From a virus: a DNA stretch of 24,631 nt. The stretch covers positions 1 to 24,631 of the IMG/VR virus record IMGVR_UViG_3300027844_001628, one strand, 5' to 3'. The stretch's first letter is position 1. Each line of letters begins with the position of its first letter. The position numbers and the translations under genes were made by a program. Shown one piece after another: positions 14,811 to 22,539 of this stretch. The notes under the pieces were generated by a model that made no database searches, was not told the origin of the DNA, and was given only the letters and a program-made list of their open reading frames with translations.

Positions 14811-15100
14811 TACACGTCCTTATTCAGTATTCCTTGTGGGGGGCCTTCGGCCAAAAACTCTTCCTTTGCAGAACCTGCCAGAGAAGCCACGTGCTCTTCG
14901 ATAGCCTCAATAAGCTGCTCGCTCAAAGTAGCTATTCTCTCCGAGCCCTCCTGGACCGACTCTACTCGAACATTGCCAAAAGGCTGGCCATTCATGGAGA
15001 AGCCAACGTCGGCAGCCACGGCAGGGCCACCGACGCCAGCATAGACTTCGACCTTCAGTGCAGAGACACCATTGATCCCACAATCACTCAGAGCTTTCAT
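14810..15100 (-). CDS. hypothetical 96-residue protein
   Basis: The ATG is seven nt after GGAG and lies within the last 17 nt of the upstream gene. The product begins MKALSDCGINGVSALKVEVY, has a Gly/Ala/Val-rich centre (GVGGPAVAADVGFSMNG), then a helix (ATLSEQLIEAIEEHVASL). No motif recognised. It is coupled by TAATG to the DnaB-like helicase, so it may be a replication accessory factor or loader. That is positional inference only, and it has no AAA+ motif. Confidence 0.65.
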   Translation of the reverse strand: MKALSDCGINGVSALKVEVYAGVGGPAVAADVGFSMNGQPFGNVRVESVQEGSERIATLSEQLIEAIEEHVASLAGSAKEEFLAEGPPQGILNKDV

Positions 15101-15563
15101 TGAACAACTCCGGATATAGGTTCTTTTGGATGTTGGTGGCGTGGCCGACAACGGTCCTCCCCATCACCCCGCGCGCATGCTCCCATGCCAGGTCATACGC
15201 CACCTCTTGGGCGACCTGAACAGCCTCTGCGTTTTGATCGCACTCAAGCGAAACACTTGAGAAGATCTCAACGCTGTATGGGATCTTGTCCCATTGCCCC
15301 TTCCCCCAATAGACAGCATCGCTGACTTTTGTGCTTACGCTACTTGTGATCTTGGCAGAGGCGTCAGCGCCTTCCCTGGACCGCTTGGTAAGCTCACGCA
15401 TCAATTTAGTTCTGTGTTCGTCAGACAATTGTATCTCCTCCTCAAATCGCTCGGTTTTCTCGTGCGGTGTGCCGGAAGGGCTCTCTTTCCATGAGCACCT
15501 AATAAATGTAGACATGGAGGCGTACGCATTAGCGTACGCCTCCACATGAGCGTTACTGCTCAT
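15084..15563 (-). CDS. hypothetical 159-residue protein with hairpin in its 5' coding end
   Basis: The ATG overlaps the upstream TGA (ATGA). An internal ATG (15515) follows the hairpin directly but has no Shine-Dalgarno. The first residues, MSSNAHVEAYANAYASM, are encoded by a perfect 12-bp palindrome with a four-nt loop. The rest is charged (EEEIQLSDEHRTKLMRELTK) and contains VAYDLAWEHARGVMGR. No family recognised. It sits between two other unknowns in the replication operon. Confidence 0.65.
   Translation of the reverse strand: MSSNAHVEAYANAYASMSTFIRCSWKESPSGTPHEKTERFEEEIQLSDEHRTKLMRELTKRSREGADASAKITSSVSTKVSDAVYWGKGQWDKIPYSVEIFSSVSLECDQNAEAVQVAQEVAYDLAWEHARGVMGRTVVGHATNIQKNLYPELFNESSE
15516..15543. 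repeat. perfect 12-bp hairpin GGAGGCGTACGC/GCGTACGCCTCC
   Basis: Arms 15516-15527 and 15532-15543 with a four-nt loop (ATTA on the plus strand). It lies 20 nt into the gene ending at 15084. On the leftward mRNA one arm carries GGAGG, which the stem would hide. No U-run follows, so it is not an intrinsic terminator. Confidence 0.8.
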
Positions 15564-16024
15564 GCTGTGAGGTTAAACTCGCCGGGACCGTCAATCTTGA
15601 CGACCGGCTTGCCCTCTTGGCGTGCATCGCTGATCTCGTTGAACTCGATCTCACCGCTTTTAAGCAGCTCACTGATCTTGGCGGAACTCACCTTTACGAC
15701 GCCCGGCATACGGAGTACGTGGTCAGGCAACATGGCGGGGTCGTAGCTCAACCGAGTAGACGGCCTTGAGCGGGTCCACTGCCCGATACGCTCAGTTTCT
15801 GTCGCCGCCTCGATGGCCCGAACAGCCTTCTTTGCAAGCTCTCTGGCCGTGTTATGTCTCTCGATAAGAGCACGCAAGTTGCCGAAACTCAGCCCCGACT
15901 TACCTGCGTTATTGAGAACGATATCTACGTCCTCCATGTGCTCCTCTACCGCGCGACGGGCGAGGACAAACTCTTTATTCTTACGCTCTGCAGCGCGCCG
16001 TTGCGCCGTGTATTCATCCGACAT
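15560..16024 (-). CDS. hypothetical helical, basic protein
   Basis: The ATG lies nine nt after AGAGG and inside the end of the upstream gene (11-nt overlap). The 154 residues begin MSDEYTAQRRAAERKNKEFV. The first 75 residues are almost wholly charged and helical, with a likely coiled coil to about residue 80. The second half contains WTRSRPSTRLSYDPAMLPD and ends KIDGPGEFNLTA. No catalytic or zinc motifs. It could be a scaffold or DNA-binding accessory factor of the replication operon, but there is no direct evidence. Confidence 0.65.
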   Translation of the reverse strand: MSDEYTAQRRAAERKNKEFVLARRAVEEHMEDVDIVLNNAGKSGLSFGNLRALIERHNTARELAKKAVRAIEAATETERIGQWTRSRPSTRLSYDPAMLPDHVLRMPGVVKVSSAKISELLKSGEIEFNEISDARQEGKPVVKIDGPGEFNLTA

Positions 16025-16682
16025 ATTTGTTTTCCTCTCTTGTTGCTGCAAGTGTCTTGGCGATAGCTATTGCCTCGCCTATATGGTCAATGGACTTATT
16101 CCAAATTAGGGCTGACTTTTGATTCCGTATCAGGTGCGTCATCGAGTGGGTAACCATCGTTGGGACCGGGTAGCTCACCAGGTCACCCCCGATGAACGAT
16201 TCAAGAACACGGCCGACGTTGCTGCTGAATGTCGGGGCTGTCTTCTCATGCAGGCTCTTGAGCGCATTGGCGCCGCAAGCGACGATGACCTCTGGCTGAA
16301 CCAGATGGACCTCCCCATGCACTCTTGCACGGCAAGCGTGCAACTCACTTATCTTCGGCAGGGCCAGCATGCCCGGACCGCTCCAACTCTCAGACGCCTT
16401 TGGTGGACACAGGACGACATAGCTGTACCAGAAGCTGTGCTTGTCGTGGCCAAGGTGGTTGATGAGGTTCAATAGAACCCCGCCCTCCTGGCCTTCCAAC
16501 ACGTTGCCGCTTAGCGACGCCCTATGACTAACACGGTCAAGCAGGAACACCACGTCTGCATTCGGGTCCCCTGTCCCCCGAATGAGCCGTTTCCTGTTTT
16601 GATGAAGTCCACATGCCGTACAATTTCTATAGCCGTAAAATAGGTTATCTATTCCATCCGACGATTTCGAATGCTCCGCCAT
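16014..16682 (-). CDS. uracil-DNA glycosylase-like protein (family 4/5 type, divergent)
   Basis: The 222-residue product has the four cysteines that bind the 4Fe-4S cluster in family 4/5 uracil-DNA glycosylases: C21 and C24 (NCTACGL), C92 (VLCPPK) and C117 (HACRARV). It also has the typical LVQPEVIVACGANALKSL and a late THSMTH segment. The canonical uracil-pocket motif near residue 50 (GEAPG-like) is replaced by LDRVSHRASL, and the HPS-like motif is altered. Catalysis on uracil is therefore uncertain. Older annotations call this family 'phage SPO1 DNA polymerase-related'. The start at 16682 has only a partial GAGA site and overlaps the SF2 helicase by 38 nt. A repair or replication-accessory role fits its position. 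Confidence 0.8.
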   Translation of the reverse strand: MAEHSKSSDGIDNLFYGYRNCTACGLHQNRKRLIRGTGDPNADVVFLLDRVSHRASLSGNVLEGQEGGVLLNLINHLGHDKHSFWYSYVVLCPPKASESWSGPGMLALPKISELHACRARVHGEVHLVQPEVIVACGANALKSLHEKTAPTFSSNVGRVLESFIGGDLVSYPVPTMVTHSMTHLIRNQKSALIWNKSIDHIGEAIAIAKTLAATREENKYVG

Positions 16683-18081
16683 TTTCTCTGATCTTCCTCC
16701 GCAAACTTTTACACATGCCGTGCGCAGGGCCCACGCGGAAGTCATCGAGGATGACAACCAGCGGCTCCCGCTTTCCTGAGCTACTTCTTTCTATTCTTCC
16801 TTTACCTTGTTGAAACGCTCCCCATGCTTTGAACGGGGTAGCGAATATGAGGGTGTCTAGCTCTGGAGCATCTAGACCCTCTTTAGCTACACCAAAGGTC
16901 GCGAAGGTTACATCGGATTCTCTAATAATATCCGCCCTTCGTTTCCCTGGCGTAGCGCTGGTCACAACCCCTACTGTATATCCATCAGTACGAAGCTGGC
17001 AAGCGCAAAGTTCCTCAAGGGTTTCAGGGTGTTCCTTCGAGTGTACCAGCACCAGCACCTTTCGTTCGGCGGACAGTGCGGAGCGAACGGTATCCGCGAT
17101 TGCGTGGTTTCTGTCATCAAGGGTCGCCATGTGCTTGTACATTTTCCCAGCAGAGAACTCGCCTGTACAGTCCAAGATCCTCGCATCGCCCTCATCAATC
17201 TGCGTGTCGACCCGCTTGAAGTAGATCGTCGCGGGCCTGTCGCCTTTGAGATCAGTATGGAAGATCTTCCCTATATGCGAGTAATAGACATCCTCCAGAC
17301 CGTCTTCCCTGTTGGGGGTGGCGGTCAGGCCAAACCTGTTGCCGTAAAATAACGGCGCAGTGAGGCAGAACTTGGAGGCGGACAGGTGATGTACCTCGTC
17401 AAAAATAACAGTCCCGAAACGGGCCCTGACGTCCATCGGGATGCCACCTGCTCTGTTTGACAGGGTTTGGATCATGGCCAGCACAAGCGGCCGATCGTAC
17501 TGTTCCTTCTTTCCCTGAACGATGCCGATATCATCATCGCTGAGGCCGAGAAACTGCGCAGCGCGCTCCCGCCACTGCTCCACCAATCCAGTGTTATTAA
17601 CGATGACTATTGCTGGGTAATTCCGTTGGGCGATCTTCTTGAGCGCCATGACGGTCTTGCCCTTGCCACAGGCCAGGTTTAGTACACCGCAGTCTGCCCT
17701 GGAGAAGCTGTTCCACGCATCCACCTGCCCTGGGTCGCGCGGGACAATGTTCTCGTGACTCATGAATCCAGCATCCATATATTCTGGACGCGGTTGGAGT
17801 ATTGGTAGGGGCAACTTACGCCGCTCCAGCTCTTCGATAGGGAACAGGTGTCGCGGTACGGTCACGTGCCAGGGTTGCGCCTTTGCGAGCGGAATGAGGT
17901 TCTCAGTGCCCGATCTCTTGTCGCTGTGTATTACCGACGTCAGGCGCAGGAACATCTCTTTGTTTCTTATTTCCTCGTTCGGGATCCAGATATCTGCCGA
18001 CACGCACGCCAGTCCTTTTATCTGCTCACCCCCATCTAGTTCTGGAAAATATTGTTGACCGTCACTTGTTAGAATTGTCAC
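16645..18081 (-). CDS. SF2 DNA helicase (UvsW/XPB/RadD-like)
   Basis: A 478-residue superfamily 2 helicase. An N-terminal domain of about 110 residues precedes the motor. Motif I is ACGKGKT (137-143), motif II DEVHH (228-232), motif III TATP (253-256) and motif VI QGKGRIER (425-432). ERKVLVLVHSKEH marks the second RecA domain. Phage relatives such as T4 UvsW remodel stalled forks and recombination intermediates, a role that fits this operon. A GTG start overlaps the stop of the HTH gene (GTGA), with GGGGGAGGA just upstream. The length is typical for the family. Confidence 0.93.
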   Translation of the reverse strand: MTILTSDGQQYFPELDGGEQIKGLACVSADIWIPNEEIRNKEMFLRLTSVIHSDKRSGTENLIPLAKAQPWHVTVPRHLFPIEELERRKLPLPILQPRPEYMDAGFMSHENIVPRDPGQVDAWNSFSRADCGVLNLACGKGKTVMALKKIAQRNYPAIVIVNNTGLVEQWRERAAQFLGLSDDDIGIVQGKKEQYDRPLVLAMIQTLSNRAGGIPMDVRARFGTVIFDEVHHLSASKFCLTAPLFYGNRFGLTATPNREDGLEDVYYSHIGKIFHTDLKGDRPATIYFKRVDTQIDEGDARILDCTGEFSAGKMYKHMATLDDRNHAIADTVRSALSAERKVLVLVHSKEHPETLEELCACQLRTDGYTVGVVTSATPGKRRADIIRESDVTFATFGVAKEGLDAPELDTLIFATPFKAWGAFQQGKGRIERSSSGKREPLVVILDDFRVGPAHGMCKSLRRKIRENGGAFEIVGWNR

Positions 18082-18521
18082 TCCTCCCCCAGTATACCTT
18101 CTATTTTTTGCCGTATATAGAACTCGAAGCTCTCAGTCCGCCTGTCCTCCTCGAACTGGTCGAAGAAAAGATTGACAAGCTGGTCTACTCGGTCCTTATC
18201 AACACTGTTATTATCTTTAATATGCCGTCGCAGCTCCTTTGTGGCAGCTACGCCATAGGAGCGTTTTTTAGGTGCCGCTCGCTCTTCCCTTGCCTGGCAG
18301 ATGCTGCTGATTATGCCCTTAGCCTCTTCCGAATCCACGCTTACACTCAGGGTATCGAAGATCCTCAGCAGTGATTCATTGGTCGGGATGGCACGCCCGG
18401 TCTCGTACGCCCTCACCGTCTCACGGGAGAGGCTGGTCAGGGCCGCAAAGCCTCGGCTAGACCCGAAGCCTCTGTTGACCCGAAGATCAACGAGAAGCTG
18501 TGAGAATCGGGGAGATGCCAT
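18078..18521 (-). CDS. XRE-family HTH transcriptional regulator
   Basis: The ATG follows GAGGAGGGG with six-nt spacing, one of the strongest sites in the window. Residues about 5-60 form a Cro/CI-type helix-turn-helix (FSQLLVDLR, RGFAALTSLSRETVRAYETG, then IPTNESLLRIFDTL). The remaining 90 residues are charged, with a basic linker (RAAPKKRSYG) and an acidic helical end (FFDQFEEDRRTESFEFYIRQ). There is no LexA/CI peptidase domain, so it is not an SOS-cleavable repressor. As the second gene of the leftward operon it could bind the divergent promoter region 250 nt upstream. That is an inference. Confidence 0.88.
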   Translation of the reverse strand: MASPRFSQLLVDLRVNRGFGSSRGFAALTSLSRETVRAYETGRAIPTNESLLRIFDTLSVSVDSEEAKGIISSICQAREERAAPKKRSYGVAATKELRRHIKDNNSVDKDRVDQLVNLFFDQFEEDRRTESFEFYIRQKIEGILGEE

Positions 18522-18524
18522 TTA

Positions 18525-18770
18525 CTACCCCTCCTCTTCTTCTGCATCGTTGGCAGTGTCGTCAGCTTGTTCATCTGGAGGGCCGAGTTGAACCTTTGGG
18601 ATGTCGATTGTCAACCTCCACGGGGGGCGGTTGTTATTTTTAGTCAGCTGATCGGCCACTGCGCGCAGCGCCGCGCTGCCCGCCTTGACTAATACGTCTC
18701 TCAGGTCTATGGCTGTACTAGTTTTTCTAGGAACTTCCATTTCCAATGTATACGACTTATCATTACTCAT
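18525..18770 (-). CDS. hypothetical 81-residue protein, first gene of the leftward operon
   Basis: Two adjacent ATGs follow AGGAGG. The second (18770) has six-nt spacing and is chosen. A longer in-frame version reaching 18875 would cross the divergent promoter region and the start of the rightward gene. The product begins MSNDKSYTLEMEVPRKTSTA, has a short basic centre (LTKNNNRPPWRLTIDIPKV) and ends in a very acidic tail (DDTANDAEEEEG). No family recognised. Its leading position suggests an early, highly expressed protein. Confidence 0.7.
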   Translation of the reverse strand: MSNDKSYTLEMEVPRKTSTAIDLRDVLVKAGSAALRAVADQLTKNNNRPPWRLTIDIPKVQLGPPDEQADDTANDAEEEEG

Positions 18771-18845
18771 CATGCGCCTCCTGGCTAGCAGATTGGGGAC
18801 CAGTTTGCTTATACCGAAAATTCTGTCGCCCTTGTGGAGAACACC
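18771..18845. promoter_or_regulatory. divergent promoter region between leftward and rightward units
   Basis: Seventy-five bases separate the two outward-facing start codons, each with a good Shine-Dalgarno, so at least two promoters must lie here or inside the gene ends. The only obvious element is CTTATACCGAAAATTCT (18808-18824), shared with the region before the RNAP gene. TTATAC could be a rightward -10, and its complement reads GGTATAAG leftward. I see no TTGACA-like -35 at the right distance on either strand. Confidence 0.6.
18808..18824 (+). promoter_or_regulatory. shared promoter-like motif, copy 1
   Basis: CTTATACCGAAAATTCT, preceded by AGTTTG. The end of TATACC is 31 nt before the ATG at 18846. 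It matches copy 2 (22693-22710) except for one inserted C and one substitution. It may be a phage promoter or a regulator-binding site. Confidence 0.55.
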
Positions 18846-19838
18846 ATGAACAAACTTGCTAAGGTCTTGGATCACTACGATGATGGTGGTCTCCTTTTGA
18901 GAAAACTGTTTGCTGAGCGTGGGATGCCATCAGTCATCAAGACTGCTGCTGACCTGTCCAACAACACGAGAAAGAACGACACGGACTATGCGGTCTGTGT
19001 TGGTACGTCGTCGGGCAGGCAGTTCCGGTACCCCTGCACTGACGCCGGCAACACGCTTGCGTCTGCTGTCTACTTCGGCGAGTACGGAGACAGCCTCCCT
19101 GACGACATCAGAAAAGAGGCGGCTACTCGGCTTAATGGGGCGTTGGCTTCATTCGGATTTACCCCCCCAGACGAGCTGACGAAGACCGCCGCTATGGAGT
19201 TGGGGTTCAGTGGGGAAGGGGACGACATGGCCCTTGAGAAGCTGTTTGGCTTCGCCGGCAAGGACGATCCCTTTGAGATCGTGGAGGACGCTTTTAACAA
19301 CTGCAGCCCCCGCGGGAAGCGCCGGATTATGATGCAGGTCAAGGAGGCGGGGCTTGCTGATGAGACCTTTTCAAGAGAGCTTATGGATTACAGCAGAGAC
19401 GAGGTCGGCAGTGACTTCGAGATGGCGCTGGACACGCGAAAGTTGTGTGCTATAGACCCTGAAGCGACTGATGAGCTGAGCGCGCTAAAGGAGAAGAAGG
19501 CTTCCGTGAGTCCCGATGACCTCGCTGCTGAACTGGCTGCATTCGACGTAAGGCACGGAATTACGCACTTGTACGGTAGCGTGATCCCAGACCCCTATGC
19601 GTCCGTTTTGGGAACTAGCATCGAGAAGAGCGCATCCGTCTCCCGCCCTGTTGAGATCGATGGGCGGGAATACGACAACGAGACCATCAGCGCGTTCGCA
19701 GAGAACAGCGCAGATCGCGTCACTGGTGCCTTCGGTGATGACTTCACGGAGCAGTTCCTGTCAGACCCGTCTGGCGTACTGTCGAGCCTGCCGATCACAC
19801 ATAAACAGGCAATTGCTCGGATGATTGATGAAAGCTAA
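18846..19838 (+). CDS. hypothetical protein, first gene of the structural module
   Basis: The ATG is six nt after GGAG. A GTG four codons upstream contains that site and is rejected. The 330-residue product begins MNKLAKVLDHYDDGGLLLRK. It contains RQFRYPCTDAGNTLASAVYF near residue 60, a pattern (YP, then A..YF, then an Arg/Ala helix) I associate loosely with unassigned proteins near phage portal genes. The rest is charged and helical, with no transmembrane or catalytic motif. It may be a virion or assembly protein, judged by position two genes before the portal. It overlaps the next gene by 11 nt. Confidence 0.7.
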   Translation: MNKLAKVLDHYDDGGLLLRKLFAERGMPSVIKTAADLSNNTRKNDTDYAVCVGTSSGRQFRYPCTDAGNTLASAVYFGEYGDSLPDDIRKEAATRLNGALASFGFTPPDELTKTAAMELGFSGEGDDMALEKLFGFAGKDDPFEIVEDAFNNCSPRGKRRIMMQVKEAGLADETFSRELMDYSRDEVGSDFEMALDTRKLCAIDPEATDELSALKEKKASVSPDDLAAELAAFDVRHGITHLYGSVIPDPYASVLGTSIEKSASVSRPVEIDGREYDNETISAFAENSADRVTGAFGDDFTEQFLSDPSGVLSSLPITHKQAIARMIDES

Positions 19839-20493
19839 GACTGGCGAAGTCCCTTCGGATGGGCCGCAAACGCCAAAGCACGCGTTTACCAACAAGGACA
19901 CCCATCCGCTTGTCCTCGACCTTCTTCTGATCAAGGAGTTCGGACCAGACTATCTGGGGTGGGAGCCCGAGACGCTGTGGCTCGAAATAGGGCGGAACTG
20001 GGGAGTAGCGACGGCAGAGAGCAGCAGAAACAAGATCCAAGCAATGAGAACGTGTCATGTCTCAGACCAGCCGTATACGTCGTGGGGTGTATTCGAGAAG
20101 GTGGCTGGTGGCCTGATGGGGATGAGCCCAAAGTTTGATCTCATACAGCGAGCCACTCCGCACAGGGCCGCAGCAGCGCTGGAGATTATGTCTCAGGCCA
20201 GGGATAACCGGCCTGTCTCAGACCAGGTCTACAAGTACATCGCCGCCTGTCTGTTGGACGCAGGCATGGTCTACGGGCCTGGGCCGCTTGAGCCGTGCAA
20301 TAAACACATGACCAAGTTTGTGGGCGCCGATCTCCAGAAGAGCGTAAAGAGCGCTATCTCTGCAGGCAGAACACCGACCTTCGATGGCGCCAATAGCTCC
20401 GATGTCCAAGTCATGAAATCGCTGTCTGTCAAAGACTTCATCGAATACGTATCCAGGCTCCTTCTCATGCAGCTGAAGAGGCTTATCAACTAG
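19828..20493 (+). CDS. hypothetical protein upstream of portal
   Basis: The ATG lies inside the end of the preceding gene, and its Shine-Dalgarno (CTCGG) is weak, so coupling is likely. A TTG one codon earlier is possible. The 221 residues include HPLVLDLLLIKEFGPDYLGW and EPETLWLEIGRNWGV. Later come SRNKIQAMRTCHVSDQPYTS, WGVFEKVAGGLMG and YKYIAACLLDAGMVYGPGPL. The pattern looks like a folded alpha-helical structural or assembly protein. I recall similar sequences in uncultured phages but cannot name a family. It precedes the portal by 9 nt. Confidence 0.7.
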   Translation: MKAKTGEVPSDGPQTPKHAFTNKDTHPLVLDLLLIKEFGPDYLGWEPETLWLEIGRNWGVATAESSRNKIQAMRTCHVSDQPYTSWGVFEKVAGGLMGMSPKFDLIQRATPHRAAAALEIMSQARDNRPVSDQVYKYIAACLLDAGMVYGPGPLEPCNKHMTKFVGADLQKSVKSAISAGRTPTFDGANSSDVQVMKSLSVKDFIEYVSRLLLMQLKRLIN

Positions 20494-20502
20494 GGGAAGC
20501 AA

Positions 20503-22524
20503 ATGCCTGTTCCGATGCTTGAGTCAACGAAGACGCGGTCAAAGACGGTTGGCAAGCCAGAAGGCTTCTATCCAAGTCCGTTCTTCGATATAGCGAAGAA
20601 CTATATGCCCAAGACCATCAAGGAGACCTTCTCCTGGTGTACGTACTATCAGCTGACCAATCCGCTCATCAGCGCGGTGACAAACAAGCTGGCGACATAC
20701 CCGATCACAGACCTCATCTATGAGGACGATAACGAGGGTGTTGTCGCTGTGTACAGGGACCTGTTTGAGAACCAGTTTCTCCTCAGAACGTTCCTCGTAG
20801 AGACAAATCTCGACCGCTACACCTATGGGAACAGCTTTGTTTCCGTGTCTTTCCCATTCACAAAGATGCTGAAGTGTAAGGGGTGTGGCGAAGAGGCCCC
20901 CGCCAGAGAATCTGGCTACAAGTGGAAGAAGTTCGAGTTTCACCTGGAGTGCAAGGAGTGCGGACATTCCGGCACAGCGACAGCCAAAGACGACCCCATA
21001 AAGTCTTACAAGCAGATCAGGCTGATCAGGTGGAACCCGCGCAGTATTACGGTGAAATACAACGAGATCACCGGCCGGTACCAGTACTTCTACGAGATGC
21101 CGCGGCACTTGAAAAACGACATCATGCTGGGCCGTCCCTCGGTCATTGAGACGATTCCGCAGACGTTCATTGATGCGATCAGAAAGAAAAAAGCCATTAT
21201 GCTTGATTCTGGTAAGATCTTTCACGCGCGCCGCGCGTCTATATCAAGGAGCCCGTCAGATAGTGGGTGGGGGGCCCCGCTAATCCTGCCTGTCTTGAAG
21301 GACATCTTCTTCTTGCAGGTCTTGCGGAAGGCCCAGGAAGCCGTCGCGATGGAGCACATTGTGCCCATGCGTGTTGTGTTCCCGCAGATCACAACCGACG
21401 CGAACAACCCGTATACGACCATCAACCTCAAAGACTGGCAGAAAGAGGTCCAGACCCAGATCAAGCTCTGGCGAACGGACAACAACCACATCCCCGTGAT
21501 GCCAGTCCCAATCGGCTACCAGATGATTGGGGGACAGGGGAGGTCGCTGCTACTTCACCAGGAAGTGCGGATCTATAGTGACCAGATCATTGCCGGTATG
21601 GGCGTCCCGACAGGCTTCTTCTATGGCGAGGCACAGTACTCAGGCGCATCCGTTAATCTCCGCGCTCTTGAAAACGAGTTCCTTGGGAACCGGCAGGACA
21701 TGCTCAGGCTGGTTGAGTTCATTGCCGGCCGGGTAGCCTCGTTTTTGGATCTGCCAGAGATAAGGCTCAAGTTCAAGCCATTCAAGATGGCTGACGACAT
21801 CCAGCGCGCAGCCTTTGATATGAACCTGGCTAATGCGGGCATGATCAGCCGGCAGTCCTTCCTGCAAAGCAGGGACTACGAGTATTCGGCCGAGCAAGAG
21901 CTAATAAAAAAAGAGACGGACACGTTCAACAAGCAACAGCGAGAAAACCAGCTCAAGCAGGCAGAGTCCCAGGGAGAGGCGCAGCTTATTGCGACCAAGT
22001 ACCAGATTCAGGGCCAGACAATGCAGGCCGAGTATCAGCAGCAGATGCAGCCTCAAGGCGGTCCTCCTCAAGGCGGTCCTCCTCAAGGCGGTCCTCCTCA
22101 AGGCGGTCCTCCTCAAGGCGGTCCTCCCGGAGGCCCACCCCCCGGTGGCCCACCCCCCGACTCCCCTTCTGGGGGTGGCCCACCACCTTCTCCCGAACAA
22201 GGACCTCCCCCGCAGGGGCAGCCGGAGGTCGGGGCAGGGTCGAGCCCACAAGCGCCAATGCCACAAGGAGGAGCAGAGCAGAGCCCAATTAATGCGCAGA
22301 ATGGCGGCAGTATGGTAGATCTCTTCGCCCAGGCAAAGCAGCTTACGGCACAGCTAAAAGCAATGGGCGAAGTTGACAGATATAGGGCGCTGGCGCAGTT
22401 ACGCGCCAGCAACCCTGATCTATACATGTTAGTTAACCAAGCCCTATCAGGCAGTGGCCGAGCAATGCGGCCACTTCCAGAGATACTTCCGCCGCGCGCC
22501 GGCCCAGAAAATCAAAGTATCTAG
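20503..22524 (+). CDS. portal protein with zinc ribbon and QGGPP repeats
   Basis: Forms the dodecameric portal ring through which DNA is packaged. The ATG follows AGGGGA with five-nt spacing. Portal features include NPLISAVTNKLATYPITD (about 53-70), YTYGNSFVSV (107-115), KIFHARR with GWGAPLILPVLKDIFFLQ, and IIAGMGVPTGFFYGEAQYSG leading into LRALENEFLGNRQD. Between the wing strands, residues 125-153 carry C125/C128 and C150/C153, a zinc ribbon not usual in well-studied portals. After about residue 470 a Gln-rich helix leads into a Gly/Pro/Gln-rich tail with five exact QGGPP-type units. A final helical segment (MVDLFAQAKQLTAQLKAMGE) follows. At 673 residues it is long for a portal because of this tail. 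Confidence 0.9.
   Translation: MPVPMLESTKTRSKTVGKPEGFYPSPFFDIAKNYMPKTIKETFSWCTYYQLTNPLISAVTNKLATYPITDLIYEDDNEGVVAVYRDLFENQFLLRTFLVETNLDRYTYGNSFVSVSFPFTKMLKCKGCGEEAPARESGYKWKKFEFHLECKECGHSGTATAKDDPIKSYKQIRLIRWNPRSITVKYNEITGRYQYFYEMPRHLKNDIMLGRPSVIETIPQTFIDAIRKKKAIMLDSGKIFHARRASISRSPSDSGWGAPLILPVLKDIFFLQVLRKAQEAVAMEHIVPMRVVFPQITTDANNPYTTINLKDWQKEVQTQIKLWRTDNNHIPVMPVPIGYQMIGGQGRSLLLHQEVRIYSDQIIAGMGVPTGFFYGEAQYSGASVNLRALENEFLGNRQDMLRLVEFIAGRVASFLDLPEIRLKFKPFKMADDIQRAAFDMNLANAGMISRQSFLQSRDYEYSAEQELIKKETDTFNKQQRENQLKQAESQGEAQLIATKYQIQGQTMQAEYQQQMQPQGGPPQGGPPQGGPPQGGPPQGGPPGGPPPGGPPPDSPSGGGPPPSPEQGPPPQGQPEVGAGSSPQAPMPQGGAEQSPINAQNGGSMVDLFAQAKQLTAQLKAMGEVDRYRALAQLRASNPDLYMLVNQALSGSGRAMRPLPEILPPRAGPENQSI
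22051..22125 (+). repeat. five exact tandem copies of a 15-bp unit in the portal gene
   Basis: CCTCAAGGCGGTCCT is repeated five times without a single change, encoding PQGGP units. More degenerate GGPPP-type codons follow to about 22170. Exactness implies recent expansion by slippage, so copy number may vary between relatives. Confidence 0.95.
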
Positions 22525-22539
22525 TCGGTTGTTGTTGGC

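Noticed and set aside
18078-18521. CI-type lysogeny repressor
   Set aside because: The HTH is clear, but there is no C-terminal peptidase or dimerisation motif and no integrase or partner Cro gene in view. Only a generic XRE regulator is supported.
21901-22288. Minus-strand frames with RTALR or EEDRL repeats
   Set aside because: They are the antisense readings of the exact 15-bp portal repeats, with no independent start signal.
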